NCBI GenBank assembly: GCA_003280295.1
Contig: QCFI01000006.1
Coordinates: 1-64,000 of the forward strand
Reading direction: 5' to 3'
Length of the DNA: 64,000 nucleotides
Source of the DNA: Prochlorococcus sp. AG-363-C20
GTDB taxonomy: Bacteria; Cyanobacteriota; Cyanobacteriia; PCC-6307; Cyanobiaceae
Position numbers and translations under genes: made by a program. This document shows positions 1-8,762 of the stretch, piece after piece. Each line of letters opens with the position of its first letter. The stretch's first letter is position 1. Under the pieces are notes generated by a model, which saw only the letters and a list, made by a program, of their open reading frames with translations, did not search any database and had not been told where the DNA came from.

Positions 1-715
1 GTTGGATTTTTCCATTTAGACCAAGTTTCCAGTCATTAGGAAGCGGTTTTACCCATTGAAGATTTGCATTCTTCTTCTTGACAGTTTCTTCAAGAATTTC
101 AGTAACATCAGGATGTTGCTTGGCACTAATGACTTTGCATCCTTGTGTTATAACTGCGGCTTTTTCTTTGGCGATATCTTTGATGTTTTTTCCTAGTATT
201 TCACAGTGATCTAGTCCAATACTTGCCATGGCAATTATTGGCCTTAACGGATGTGCTGTAGTTGCATCTAGGCGCCCTCCAAGACCTACTTCTAAAACTA
301 ATAGTTCGACATTATGTTGATCAAAATGCTTAAAAGCTGTTGCCATAACTAACTCAAAAGGAGTTAACCGGTATTTGTCTGTTAATGGTTTTAATGAGAT
401 GAGAAGTTGTCGAAATTCCTCAGGTGAAATCAAATCACCATTTGTTTGAATTCTTTCACACCAACTCAGAAGGTGAGGGGAGGTAGATACACCAGCTTTT
501 ATTCCTGCAGTCTTAAGGCTCTTCTGAATGAAGCATGCAATTGATCCTTTTCCATTGGTTCCAACAATTTGAATAGCAGGGATAGATGCACATGGTTTAC
601 CCATGGCATTCAATGCTATTTGCATTCGCTCTATCCCTAGATCCATTCCCCTTAGATCAAATCTGGGGATTAGATCGCTTAAATCATTGTTTGCTAAATC
701 AACTTTATTTTTCAA
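1..715 (-). CDS. folC: Bifunctional folylpolyglutamate/dihydrofolate synthase, 3' part missing
   Basis: The reverse strand reads as a FolC-type Mur-ligase-like enzyme, which adds glutamate to folates in the cytoplasm. The frame stays open to the window edge, so about 238 N-terminal residues of a roughly 400-residue family are visible and the C-terminus lies outside. Seen directly: the folate-ligase P-loop GTNGKGS at residues 52-58 and the conserved block EVGLGGRLDATT. The frame begins with TTG at 715, immediately after the argD stop in the same frame; the next in-frame ATG is at 646. TTG is preferred because the sequence before the ATG (IPRFDLRGMDLG) looks like family sequence. It follows argD directly, so the two are probably cotranscribed. 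Confidence 0.9.
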   Translation of the reverse strand, partial: MKNKVDLANNDLSDLIPRFDLRGMDLGIERMQIALNAMGKPCASIPAIQIVGTNGKGSIACFIQKSLKTAGIKAGVSTSPHLLSWCERIQTNGDLISPEEFRQLLISLKPLTDKYRLTPFELVMATAFKHFDQHNVELLVLEVGLGGRLDATTAHPLRPIIAMASIGLDHCEILGKNIKDIAKEKAAVITQGCKVISAKQHPDVTEILEETVKKKNANLQWVKPLPNDWKLGLNGKIQ

Positions 716-1897
716 TTAGATATGTTTTCTAAAGGTTGCCTCGATTTTCTTTAGAAGTTGATTGATTTCATTTGCTTTAACTACTAGGGGTGGAACTATA
801 CGAATAACCTTTGAACCAGCACCTACGAGAAGGAGTTGTTCTTGTAGTGCAGCCTTTGCAAAAGCTGGAGCTGTCAAATTCGTATCTTCATGAAGAACTA
901 ATCCTTGAATCAGACCAGTGCCCCTGCTGCACTTGATATGTTTTGGAAAATCATGAACAATTTTTTGCAACCCTTTTTTCAATTCATCTCCACGACGATT
1001 TACTTGTGTTATTAAGTTTCTTCTTTCAATTTCAGTAGCAACGGTGAGTCCTGCTGTACAGGCGAATGGATTGCCTCCAAAAGTACTGGCATGGTCGCCA
1101 GGCTCAAACAAATTTGCATGCTGCTTTACCATTAGAGCCCCAATCGCATGGCCTCCGCCTAAACCTTTAGCAATAGTGAATGCATCAGGTTCTATTCCAA
1201 GTCGTTCATATCCCCACCAATATCCACATCTTCCCATTCCAGTTTGAACTTCATCAAAAATCAACAAGATCTTCTTTTTAAGGCATTTCTCCTTCAATTG
1301 TTGAAAGAAGGTTGTATCGCCAATATTTAAACCTCCTTCGATTTGTATTGGTTCTATTAAGACAGCTGCAACCCTAGGGCCATTGACTTCTATTCGTTTA
1401 ATTAATGTCTCAAATGATTCAAAGTCATTGAATGAAAAATAATCAAAACCTTCAACTAATGGTTCAAACCCTTTATGGTAATTGGATTGTCCTGTAGCAC
1501 TTAATGCTCCAAGAGTTCTGCCATGAAAACTAGCCTTTGCTGAAAGTATTACTGGTTTATTAATGCCCCTTTTGCTATGGGCATATTTTCTTGCCAGTTT
1601 TATTGCCGCTTCATTTGCTTCAGCCCCGCTATTGCAGAAAAATGCTTTGTCTGCGCAGCTGTGATTTACCAACCAACTTGCTAGTGCTTCTTGTTCGGGT
1701 ATGTGATAAAGGTTGGAAACATGTTGAATCTTGTTTAGTTGTTTGTTTAAAGAACGACGAAGTGCGTTGTCACTATGCCCAAGACTGCATGTCGCTATAC
1801 CTGCTACTGCATCGAGATAGCGCTTCCCTTTTTCATCCCAAACCCAACAACCTTTCCCTTTTACGATAGTTAAGGGAAAACGTTGATATGTATCCAT
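716..1897 (-). CDS. argD: Acetylornithine aminotransferase
   Basis: This PLP enzyme converts N-acetylglutamate semialdehyde to N-acetylornithine in arginine synthesis. The 393-residue product is of normal class III aminotransferase length. The FDEVQTGMGR block is at about residues 214-223 and the PLP lysine is K244 in AFTIAKGLGGG. The frame can be opened 84 bases further upstream, but those codons run through the tRNA-Leu gene and encode no family sequence. The ATG at 1897 (MDTYQRFPL) matches the usual start. It lies 8 bases downstream of tRNA-Leu(CAA) and directly abuts folC. Another arginine gene, argF, is at 39 kb, so the pathway is scattered in this genome. Confidence 0.95.
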   Translation of the reverse strand: MDTYQRFPLTIVKGKGCWVWDEKGKRYLDAVAGIATCSLGHSDNALRRSLNKQLNKIQHVSNLYHIPEQEALASWLVNHSCADKAFFCNSGAEANEAAIKLARKYAHSKRGINKPVILSAKASFHGRTLGALSATGQSNYHKGFEPLVEGFDYFSFNDFESFETLIKRIEVNGPRVAAVLIEPIQIEGGLNIGDTTFFQQLKEKCLKKKILLIFDEVQTGMGRCGYWWGYERLGIEPDAFTIAKGLGGGHAIGALMVKQHANLFEPGDHASTFGGNPFACTAGLTVATEIERRNLITQVNRRGDELKKGLQKIVHDFPKHIKCSRGTGLIQGLVLHEDTNLTAPAFAKAALQEQLLLVGAGSKVIRIVPPLVVKANEINQLLKKIEATFRKHI

Positions 1898-1905
1898 TAA
1901 GACAG

Positions 1906-1987
1906 TGGGAGCGGTCGGACTCGAACCGACAAACCCGAAGGTGCCGCATTTTGAGTGCGGTGCGTCTACCAATTCCACCACGCTCCC
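1906..1987 (-). tRNA. tRNA-Leu (CAA anticodon)
   Basis: The reverse strand folds as a class II tRNA of 82 nt. The acceptor stem GGGAGCG pairs with CGCTCCC, followed by discriminator A. The anticodon stem CCGCA/TGCGG encloses loop CTCAAAA, giving anticodon CAA, and the T-arm GGTTCGAGTCC is present. The long variable arm and the A73 discriminator fit leucine. CCA is not encoded. It lies between murA and argD. Confidence 0.96.
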
Positions 1988-2021
1988 ATTTGATGAGTTT
2001 ATGACAGGGAAAGTTTTTGTG

Positions 2022-3314
2022 CTAATGCCTGATGATATGAGCTCCAGCTCGATTTAGTTTGTTTTCTATTTCTGCATAACCTCTGTCGAGATGATTGAGA
2101 CCTTCTATTTTGCTGATTCCTTTAGCTGAAAGGCTTGCAATCACCATTGCTGCTGTTGACCGTAAATCTCCCCCATAAACTGGAGCAGCACTTAATTGTG
2201 GAATCCCTTCAATAACTGCGGTGCTCCCTTGAAGACGAATAGATGCTCCCATGCGCTGCAACTCGGCGACATGTTGCATACGGTTTTCATAGATTTTTTC
2301 AGTGATTACGCTTGTTCCTATGGCAGTTGTCATTAAAGCCATAAAGGGAGCTTGTAAATCTGTGGGGAAACCTGGGAAAGGTTGAGTTGTGATATCAACT
2401 CCTTTGATTTCATCCGCTTTAATTTGAATCTCATCTTCAATTATTTGAAGCTTGCAGCCACAATCCCTCAATTTTTGGAGAACTGCATTTAGATGTTCTG
2501 GAATTATTGGAGAAATACGTAAAGAAGAACGAGTTATAGCTGCTGCGATAAGGAATGTTCCCGCTTCAATTCGATCAGGCATGACTGTGTAATCGCAACC
2601 ATGCAATTGATTTACTCCTTGGATGGTAATTTTTCGACCGCCAGCTCCTGAAACTTTTGCTCCCATGGAATTGAGTAATTTCGCTAAATCTTGAATTTCA
2701 GGTTCTTGGGCTGCATTTTCAATACTGCTTTTACCTTCTGCTAAAACTGCTGCCATCAGGATCGTTTCAGTTGCTCCAACACTCGGACAATCCAAAACGA
2801 TATCAGCTCCTTTTAGACGTCTTTGAGATCCAGGAACTGACGCTGTTACTACACCATGCTCAACATTGATATATGCACCTAAAGCTTTAAGTCCTTTTAT
2901 ATGCTCGACAACTGGCCTGGCGCCAATTTCACAACCTCCTGGAAGTGGGATTTTGGCTTGCCCAAGTCTTGCGAGTAGCGGGCCTATACAGAAAAAACTG
3001 GCTCTTAGTCCATGAACAAGTTCGTAAGGGAGTTCAACATGATGAAGTTCCTCTGATTGAATATGAAGATTGTTGCCGTTGTGTTTTAACTTAACCCCCA
3101 AAGTTAGAAGGATTTCGCCCATTCCTTCAATATCAGTTAAGTGTGGAACATTTTTTAAAAGCAGAGGGTCTTCGGTTAGCAGCGATGCTGCCATCAATAC
3201 TAGGGCTGAGTTTTTAGCTCCATTTATTTTTATTTCTCCTGACAAAGTGCAATTGCCATGAACCTCTAAATGGGGATTGAAAATCCCTTTGGAGATTGTG
3301 GCAGCAATGGGCAT
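2022..3314 (-). CDS. murA: UDP-N-acetylglucosamine 1-carboxyvinyltransferase
   Basis: MurA transfers enolpyruvate from PEP to UDP-GlcNAc, the first committed step of peptidoglycan synthesis, in the cytoplasm. The 430-residue product has the EPSP-synthase-like fold signature: KINGAKNSALVLMAA near residues 29-43 and PGGCEIGARP, in which C128 is the PEP-reactive cysteine (Cys115 in E. coli). The catalytic cysteine is retained rather than replaced by Asp, so fosfomycin sensitivity is expected from family knowledge. The ATG at 3314 gives a short N-terminal extension of about 14 residues before the conserved region. The 34 bases to the downstream tRNA contain no obvious terminator. Confidence 0.96.
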   Translation of the reverse strand: MPIAATISKGIFNPHLEVHGNCTLSGEIKINGAKNSALVLMAASLLTEDPLLLKNVPHLTDIEGMGEILLTLGVKLKHNGNNLHIQSEELHHVELPYELVHGLRASFFCIGPLLARLGQAKIPLPGGCEIGARPVVEHIKGLKALGAYINVEHGVVTASVPGSQRRLKGADIVLDCPSVGATETILMAAVLAEGKSSIENAAQEPEIQDLAKLLNSMGAKVSGAGGRKITIQGVNQLHGCDYTVMPDRIEAGTFLIAAAITRSSLRISPIIPEHLNAVLQKLRDCGCKLQIIEDEIQIKADEIKGVDITTQPFPGFPTDLQAPFMALMTTAIGTSVITEKIYENRMQHVAELQRMGASIRLQGSTAVIEGIPQLSAAPVYGGDLRSTAAMVIASLSAKGISKIEGLNHLDRGYAEIENKLNRAGAHIIRH

Positions 3315-3461
3315 GCCCTATTCATTTCCAAGGTATTGATTATCTTGACAACTGCAACTAGCTCCGTCCAGATGGCCGTTTTAGAAAGTGGATACCTTGC
3401 CCTTTAGTTAAATGGCAATTGATGAACTATGTTTCTACCTTCACTTTAGTGATAAAAGTCA

Positions 3462-3543
3462 GCGCTTGTGGCGGAATTGGTAGACGCGCGTGCTTCAGGT
3501 GCACGTACCTTTGGGTGTGGGAGTTCAAGTCTCCCCAAGCGCA
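3462..3543 (+). tRNA. tRNA-Leu (CAG anticodon)
   Basis: A class II tRNA of 82 nt. The acceptor GCGCTTG pairs with CAAGCGC, followed by discriminator A. The anticodon stem CGTGC/GCACG encloses loop TTCAGGT, giving CAG. It has a long variable arm and a T-arm with GTTCAAGTC. It is the second leucine tRNA in 1.6 kb and lies on the opposite strand from the CAA gene. CCA is not encoded. Confidence 0.96.
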
Positions 3544-3580
3544 TTATGTTGAGATGTCCAAAAATTTCCTTTCATTTATC

Positions 3581-3829
3581 ATGATTTTACTGAAGATTTC
3601 TAATTCTTCTGAGTTGGTTGCATCTAAAATTGGAGGTTTTGTTGAGCGTTTAACTCCTGATTTTGTGGATGATGCAACTGTGGAGGATCTAATAATAAAA
3701 AAAATGATTAAAAATCTTTCTAGTGAAGGTATTAAAGGGGAGATAACTGCATTAAAGGGTGTGGATGTAGATGGAGAGAAGTTATTGCTGAATGAAGGGT
3801 TTAAGGTTCGAAATCAAAGAAAATTCTGA
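3581..3829 (+). CDS. Conserved small protein of unknown function
   Basis: An 82-residue acidic protein beginning MILLKISNSSELVASKIGG. The frame is also open upstream through tRNA-Leu, but the ATG at 3581 excludes the tRNA and starts at what looks like family sequence. I recall a similar short protein before the SpoU methyltransferase in other marine picocyanobacteria; that is memory, not a search. No membrane segment or metal motif is visible. It overlaps the next gene by 38 bases if that gene starts at 3792, so translation may be coupled. Function is unknown. Confidence 0.7.
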   Translation: MILLKISNSSELVASKIGGFVERLTPDFVDDATVEDLIIKKMIKNLSSEGIKGEITALKGVDVDGEKLLLNEGFKVRNQRKF

Positions 3830-4688
3830 GGCATTAACTATTAGCCTTATTCATTTGCCATTAATTTCTAGTCGTCGCAACCCTCTTGTTAGACGATTAA
3901 GAGCTCTTTCCTCTAGAGAAGGACGAGAACAATATTCCTTGTTGTTACTTGAAGGTACGCATTTATTAGAAGAAGCATTGAAGACTTCTTATTTTCCACG
4001 TGAGATTATTGCTACTAGCTCTTGGTTGAAAGATCATTTACATGGCTTGCAATCTATTCAGAAGGAAATTCCTCTACAAGTAGTAACGAGAACTGTTCTT
4101 GAGGCGGCATTGACAACTAAGAACCCTGATGGGGTCGCTGCAGTTTTCCCTTTAGAGGCATTGCCTAAAACTAATAAGAAAGTAGATTTTGTATTGGCAT
4201 TGGATCGATTACAGGACCCAGGGAACCTTGGGACTTTATTTCGAACAGCCTTGGCTGCAGAAGTTGAGGTCGTCTGGCTTGCTTTAGGGGCTGATCCACT
4301 ATGTCAGAAAGTACTAAGAGCTTCTGCTGGTGCCTTGCTCCATCTCCCTTTTGAGCGATTTGGGGGCTCCGAAATTAAAGCTATTGAATCACTTGTAGAG
4401 AAACTTAAACTTGCAATTATTCGAGGGCATCAAGTTGTAGGTGCTCTTGTTGCAGAGACTTCAAGTTCTGATCCGATTTTGCCCTATTGGGAACTGGATT
4501 GGACCAAGCCAACAGTATTGGTTTTAGGGAATGAGGGGTCTGGTTTGCATCCACTTATTAAGCCTTGCTGTACACATGCAATTACCTTGCCTCATAGCTC
4601 ATTAGTTCAGTCCCTAAATGTGGCATCTGCAGCGGTTCCTCTGCTATTGGAGCGTCGAAGAGCCAAAATGACTAATGAAATACATTAG
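3792..4688 (+). CDS. SpoU/TrmH-family RNA 2'-O-methyltransferase
   Basis: A SPOUT-class enzyme expected to methylate a ribose 2'-OH in rRNA or tRNA using S-adenosylmethionine. Seen: an N-terminal substrate-binding-like region (SSRRNPLVRRLRALSSREGR), then the three SpoU motifs: ALDRLQDPGNLGTLFRTA, VLVLGNEGSGLHP and LPHSSLVQSLNVASAAVPLL. The C-terminal knot is complete. ATG 3792 overlaps the upstream gene by 38 bases; TTG at 3855 would remove the overlap and begin just before the conserved region, so the start is uncertain. The stop overlaps the lpd GTG by one base (TAGTG). The precise RNA target cannot be read from sequence. Confidence 0.88.
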   Translation: MKGLRFEIKENSEALTISLIHLPLISSRRNPLVRRLRALSSREGREQYSLLLLEGTHLLEEALKTSYFPREIIATSSWLKDHLHGLQSIQKEIPLQVVTRTVLEAALTTKNPDGVAAVFPLEALPKTNKKVDFVLALDRLQDPGNLGTLFRTALAAEVEVVWLALGADPLCQKVLRASAGALLHLPFERFGGSEIKAIESLVEKLKLAIIRGHQVVGALVAETSSSDPILPYWELDWTKPTVLVLGNEGSGLHPLIKPCCTHAITLPHSSLVQSLNVASAAVPLLLERRRAKMTNEIH

Positions 4689-6133
4689 TGCCTGTGAATC
4701 TGGCTAATTTCGACTTTGATTTAATTGTTATAGGCGCAGGCTATGGCGGTTTTGATGCGGCTAAGCATGCTGCTGAACATGGGCTCAAAGTGGCGATTGT
4801 CGAATCCCATGAAATGGGTGGAACTTGCGTTAATAGAGGGTGTGTTCCTTCTAAAGCCTTATTGGCTGCGAGTGGAAAGGTTAGAGAGTTAGCCAATGCT
4901 GAACATTTATCTGGTTTTGGTATTCATGCAGCTCCTGTACGCTTTGAAAGGCAAAAGATTGCTGAACATGCCAAGAACTTGGTTTCTGCAATTCGTAATA
5001 ATTTAACCAAAACCCTAGAGAGATCAGGGGTAACCATTCTTCGAGGTCGAGGGAGATTGGACGGACCTCAACGAATAGGGCTAAGAGAAATGAGCGGAAT
5101 AGATCGAGTTTTAACTTGCAAGGATGTGATTCTTGCCACTGGCTCTGACCCATTTGTTCCTCCTGGTATTCAGATTGATGGACGAACAGTTTTTACTAGT
5201 GATGAGGCCGTCAATCTTGAATGGTTGCCTCGTTGGATAGCGGTTGTGGGTAGTGGCTATATAGGGCTTGAATTTGCAGATATTTATACAGCTCTTGGTT
5301 GTGAAGTCACCATGATTGAAGCTCTGGATCGGGTAATGCCTACTTTTGATCCAGATATAACGAAGCTGGCCTTACGTCATCTTATTGATGGGCGAGATAT
5401 TGATGCTCGCTCTGGTTTGTTGGCAAGTAAGGTGAAGCCTGGTTGTCCAGTCCTTATTGAATTGTCAGATGCAACTACCCGAGAGGTAGTTGAAGAGTTA
5501 GAAGTTGATGCAGTGCTTGTGGCGACTGGAAGAGTTCCAACTAGTCAAGGATTGAATCTGGATTCAGTTGATGTAGATCTCACAAGGGGCTTTGTTCCTA
5601 TTGACGACAGCATGAGAGTTTTAGTTAAAGGGAAACCAATACCTAATCTTTGGGCGGTTGGAGATATCACTGGTAAGTTGATGCTGGCTCATGCCGCAGC
5701 AGCTCAAGGAACGATAGCTGTGGACAATATTCTTGGAAAGAATCGAACTATCGATTATCGGAGTATTCCGGCAGCCACTTTTACTCACCCTGAAATTAGT
5801 TCGGTGGGTCTTTCTGAACTAGAGGCTAAGGAACTTGCTTCTAAAGAAGGGTTTGAGATCGGAAGTGTGCGCAGTTATTTTAAGGCGAATTCCAAGGCTT
5901 TGGCTGAATTGGATAGTGATGGACTTATGAAGTTACTTTTTCGTAAGGATTCAGGTGAAGTGTTAGGTGCGCATATTTATGGATTGCATGCGGCTGATTT
6001 GATACAGGAAGTGGCTAATGCTATAGCTCGTCGACAGAATGTAGTTGAGTTGTCTCATGAAGTTCATACTCATCCAACACTTAGTGAAGTAGTGGAGGTT
6101 GCTTATAAACAGGCTTCTAAGCAATTAAATTAA
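4688..6133 (+). CDS. lpd: Dihydrolipoamide dehydrogenase (E3)
   Basis: A flavoprotein that reoxidises dihydrolipoamide in the pyruvate dehydrogenase complex and possibly the glycine cleavage system. The 481 residues contain the FAD-binding GAGYGG motif at 16-21 and the redox disulfide GGTCVNRGC (C47, C52). The second dinucleotide-binding motif is VVGSGYIGLEF, and the dimerisation domain ends with the catalytic pair H462 and E467 in HPTLSE. It starts with GTG at 4688, coupled to the methyltransferase stop. The E1 alpha gene pdhA is in the same window at 15 kb, not adjacent, as is common in cyanobacteria. Confidence 0.95.
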   Translation: MPVNLANFDFDLIVIGAGYGGFDAAKHAAEHGLKVAIVESHEMGGTCVNRGCVPSKALLAASGKVRELANAEHLSGFGIHAAPVRFERQKIAEHAKNLVSAIRNNLTKTLERSGVTILRGRGRLDGPQRIGLREMSGIDRVLTCKDVILATGSDPFVPPGIQIDGRTVFTSDEAVNLEWLPRWIAVVGSGYIGLEFADIYTALGCEVTMIEALDRVMPTFDPDITKLALRHLIDGRDIDARSGLLASKVKPGCPVLIELSDATTREVVEELEVDAVLVATGRVPTSQGLNLDSVDVDLTRGFVPIDDSMRVLVKGKPIPNLWAVGDITGKLMLAHAAAAQGTIAVDNILGKNRTIDYRSIPAATFTHPEISSVGLSELEAKELASKEGFEIGSVRSYFKANSKALAELDSDGLMKLLFRKDSGEVLGAHIYGLHAADLIQEVANAIARRQNVVELSHEVHTHPTLSEVVEVAYKQASKQLN

Positions 6134-6179
6134 TTCTGCGGATAATTTCAACTAATGATTTCCTTTCAGTATTAATCCT

Positions 6180-7064
6180 ATGGAGATTCGACGCCGTCCG
6201 CCAAATCCAAGTATTAACGTCGCGAATTTGGAATATGCTATTCCACATTCAGAATCTGAACCACGCAATATTTTAGAGAAAATTGTATGGGCAAAAGATC
6301 GAGAAGTTGAGAAGGCTCGCCAGCGTGTTCCTTTAGAAACTCTCAAATCTCAAATTGCCACTTTGTCTCACACAAGGGATTTTCATAAAGCCTTACTCAA
6401 AGCTCCTGTTAAACCCGCCGTTATTGCGGAAATAAAAAAAGCTAGTCCTAGTAAAGGAATAATTCGAGAAGATTTTGATCCCGTCACTATCGCTGGGGCT
6501 TATCAGGAAGGAGGTGCTAGTTGTTTATCAGTTTTAACTGATAAGACATTCTTTCAAGGCGGGTTTGAAGTACTTGTTGAAGTGAGGAAGACAGTCGACC
6601 TTCCTATTCTATGCAAGGACTTTATCTTGATGCCATATCAGCTTTATCAGGCAAGGGCTGCTGGAGCTGATGCTGTCCTTTTGATTGCAGCAATCCTTTC
6701 TGATCAGGATTTGAATTATTTGGCTAAGATAGCTTCTACTTTGAGCCTAACAGTCCTTATTGAAGTGCATGACTTTTTAGAGCTTGAGAGAGTACTAAAT
6801 ATTGGCTCGTTTCCTTTGATTGGAATTAATAATCGTGATCTGACTACTTTTGAGACAAATCTTTCTACTACTGAAACACTTGCCAAGAAGTACAAGACTC
6901 GATTAAGCGAACAAGGTTCTCTTTTGGTTAGTGAGTCTGGCTTGTGTAATCGCAATGATTTAAATAGGGTTTATGCGGTCGGTGCTCAAGCTGTTTTGGT
7001 TGGAGAAGCTTTAATGCGTAGAGTTGATATAAGTGTTGCTTTAAAGGAGTTGATTGGGATTTGA
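6180..7064 (+). CDS. trpC: Indole-3-glycerol phosphate synthase
   Basis: Catalyses ring closure of carboxyphenylaminodeoxyribulose phosphate in tryptophan synthesis. A monofunctional 294-residue TIM barrel with [13 protein letters not shown] (catalytic lysines), [18 protein letters not shown] and the phosphate-binding end [14 protein letters not shown]. The N-terminal extension of about 30 residues ([11 protein letters not shown]) is typical of cyanobacterial TrpC. It follows lpd by 46 bases on the same strand and probably shares its transcript. Confidence 0.95.
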   Translation: MEIRRRPPNPSINVANLEYAIPHSESEPRNILEKIVWAKDREVEKARQRVPLETLKSQIATLSHTRDFHKALLKAPVKPAVIAEIKKASPSKGIIREDFDPVTIAGAYQEGGASCLSVLTDKTFFQGGFEVLVEVRKTVDLPILCKDFILMPYQLYQARAAGADAVLLIAAILSDQDLNYLAKIASTLSLTVLIEVHDFLELERVLNIGSFPLIGINNRDLTTFETNLSTTETLAKKYKTRLSEQGSLLVSESGLCNRNDLNRVYAVGAQAVLVGEALMRRVDISVALKELIGI

Positions 7065-7105
7065 AGAATGTAAGTTTCACTAAAAGGCTTTTCAGACATC
7101 TTGAC

Positions 7106-7123
7106 CTTAAAAGTGGTTTTAAG
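7106..7123. promoter_or_regulatory. Perfect inverted repeat ahead of the nickel-transporter gene
   Basis: CTTAAAA-GTGG-TTTTAAG forms seven-base arms around four bases. It starts at the last base of TTGACC at 7101, which could serve as a -35 box, and ends 41 bases before the transporter ATG. It is not followed by a T-run, so an operator is more likely than a terminator. The binding protein cannot be named from sequence. Confidence 0.3.
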
Positions 7124-7164
7124 CCTTAGAGATTAGGCACATTTAAGTTGGACACTTTTTCGAC

Positions 7165-7833
7165 ATGTTGATCAGCATCATTACAGGCATTGCCGCGGGA
7201 GCTATCCATGTAGTTGGAGGTGTAGATCATTTAATTTCAATGACTCCTTCGGCATTCAGTCATCCTCGAATTGCTTTTCGTAATGGAGTTACTTGGGGAT
7301 TAGGACACTCTGCTGGAGTTCTTTTTCTTTCTATCCTTGCGATTTGGATTAAGGACTTTACTTACATTCAACGCATGTCTGCAGTTGCGGAATTTAGTGT
7401 TGGAATAGTTTTGTTAGTAGTTGGAGTTTTAGCTATTAGGTCTTCTTTAGGTTTGAATATTCATACGCATTCTCATGTCCATGAAAATGGTCATTCTCAT
7501 GATCATCTTCATTTGCATTTTCGGGGCCGACAAAAACATAGTAGACATTCTCATGCGGTTACCAGTTTGGGTTTCTTACATGGATTGGCAGGTGCGAGTC
7601 ATTGGTTAGCTGTTATTCCCGCTTTGGCATTACCACCACTAGGAGCAGCCTTGTATTTAGCTGCTTACTTATTAAGTTCAATTGCAACTATGGCTGCTTT
7701 TTTAATGGCGATCTCTTTTGCGACGAAAAAAGCTGGCCGGAGAGTCTTTCCTTTAATAGTCAGATTTGCTGGCATCCTTTCAGTCTTAACAGGCCTTTTT
7801 TGGATTCAAAAAACTTCGCTTCTGATTATATGA
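7165..7833 (+). CDS. UreH/NicO-like nickel transport protein with His-rich loop
   Basis: A predicted inner-membrane protein of 222 residues, probably moving nickel for the neighbouring Ni-superoxide dismutase. Seen: the metal motif HVVGGVDH at residues 15-22 in the first membrane segment (UreH-type spacing), GLGHSAG in the second, a cytoplasm- or periplasm-facing loop with about 15 histidines near residues 96-130, and three further hydrophobic segments including LGFLHGLAGASHWLAV. Homologues beside sodN have been treated as nickel transporters (sodT, as I recall). It converges on sodX with a 15-base gap. Substrate is inferred from motifs and context; cobalt export (RcnA-like) is the main alternative. 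Confidence 0.8.
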   Translation: MLISIITGIAAGAIHVVGGVDHLISMTPSAFSHPRIAFRNGVTWGLGHSAGVLFLSILAIWIKDFTYIQRMSAVAEFSVGIVLLVVGVLAIRSSLGLNIHTHSHVHENGHSHDHLHLHFRGRQKHSRHSHAVTSLGFLHGLAGASHWLAVIPALALPPLGAALYLAAYLLSSIATMAAFLMAISFATKKAGRRVFPLIVRFAGILSVLTGLFWIQKTSLLII

Positions 7834-7848
7834 GCTAGGGATATTTCT

Positions 7849-8274
7849 TTAATTGTCTCTTGAGATAATTTGCTCAACAACTCCACATAGATCATGCCAG
7901 TTGACAAGCCCATATTGACGACTATCAATACTGTTTACTTCATTATCACCTCGTAATTCTATCCCTAAAGGAGTTATCTTATGCACTCTTTTGATTATTA
8001 AATTTTTTGGATTGAGTGGATCTTTTGCTATGACTATACATCCTTTATTTATTGAGGATTTTCTTGGTTTCATTGGGTGATATATAACGATGTCACCATG
8101 GCGGAGTGATGGCAGCATTGAATCTCCCATGACACGGCAATGGCGTCGGAGGCCTGTTATTAGAAGAAAAAGAAAACGTAAACTTGCTCTGTTACTTAGC
8201 TTGGCTTCAGCTTGCGGTGATCCAGGCGTCAGCACGTCCTTTTGATTTCCAAAACATGTGATGGATTTTCTCAA
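7849..8274 (-). CDS. sodX: Nickel-type superoxide dismutase maturation protease
   Basis: An S26-family serine protease expected to remove the SodN propeptide so that the new N-terminal histidine can bind nickel. The 141-residue product has the serine motif GDSMLPSLRHGD (S52) and the general-base lysine in IIKRV (K95), and no clear membrane anchor beyond a weak hydrophobic stretch (LRFLFLLITGL). ATG 8274 overlaps sodN by 68 bases; GTG 8235 would shorten this to 29. The overlap with sodN makes translational coupling likely. Confidence 0.9.
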   Translation of the reverse strand: MRKSITCFGNQKDVLTPGSPQAEAKLSNRASLRFLFLLITGLRRHCRVMGDSMLPSLRHGDIVIYHPMKPRKSSINKGCIVIAKDPLNPKNLIIKRVHKITPLGIELRGDNEVNSIDSRQYGLVNWHDLCGVVEQIISRDN

Positions 8275-8680
8275 CAGCTTGTATTAGCTCTTCAGCTTTT
8301 GCTTGGTCAATATTCACTTTGCAGGCACTGCAAAGCTTGGCTGCTTTCCAGAAAACATCATGTAAGTCAGGATATGAAGCGAGATGCTCTGGCTTGAAAT
8401 AATCAGTCCAAAGGATTAAAAGTTCTTTTTTTGTCTCTTTGGCTTGATCTTCTTTGATTGCGACGTATCTAGAGAAAGTATTGTTGTAAGTCGCCCAAGA
8501 AGCGGGATCATTGCCTTGAGGAGGCTCCATTGCTAGGAGCTTTTTAGTCATGGACAGCACTGCTTCAGCTGCTACTCGAGCAGATGCAGGGTCATAAACA
8601 CCACATGGGCCATCGCAGTGAGCCTTCACCATTGGAGCTGGAAGGCTGTAGAAAATTGCTGAAAGTGCCGAACGCAACAT
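8207..8680 (-). CDS. sodN: Nickel superoxide dismutase
   Basis: Disproportionates superoxide; in photosynthetic picocyanobacteria it replaces Fe-SOD and imposes a nickel demand. The 157-residue precursor carries the nickel hook HCDGPCGVYDP, with H21, C22 and C26 as ligands. Cleavage after A20 would expose H21, leaving a 137-residue four-helix-bundle subunit. The 20-residue propeptide MLRSALSAIFYSLPAPMVKA has no strong signal sequence, so the enzyme is probably cytoplasmic. sodX overlaps its 3' end. The 82-base upstream gap to the FKBP gene holds a short hairpin (8706-8720) that may limit read-through. Confidence 0.97.
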   Translation of the reverse strand: MLRSALSAIFYSLPAPMVKAHCDGPCGVYDPASARVAAEAVLSMTKKLLAMEPPQGNDPASWATYNNTFSRYVAIKEDQAKETKKELLILWTDYFKPEHLASYPDLHDVFWKAAKLCSACKVNIDQAKAEELIQAVEKIHHMFWKSKGRADAWITAS

Positions 8681-8762
8681 CTGGCAGTAAATAAAAAGCC
8701 TGATTTAGCCTACTTGGCTACTTCAACAACTGCGGAAAATTCAGTACTGATTGATTATTAAT

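Noticed and set aside
1898-1981. N-terminal extension of argD
   Set aside because: The extra codons lie on the tRNA-Leu(CAA) gene and encode no family sequence; ATG 1897 is the real start.
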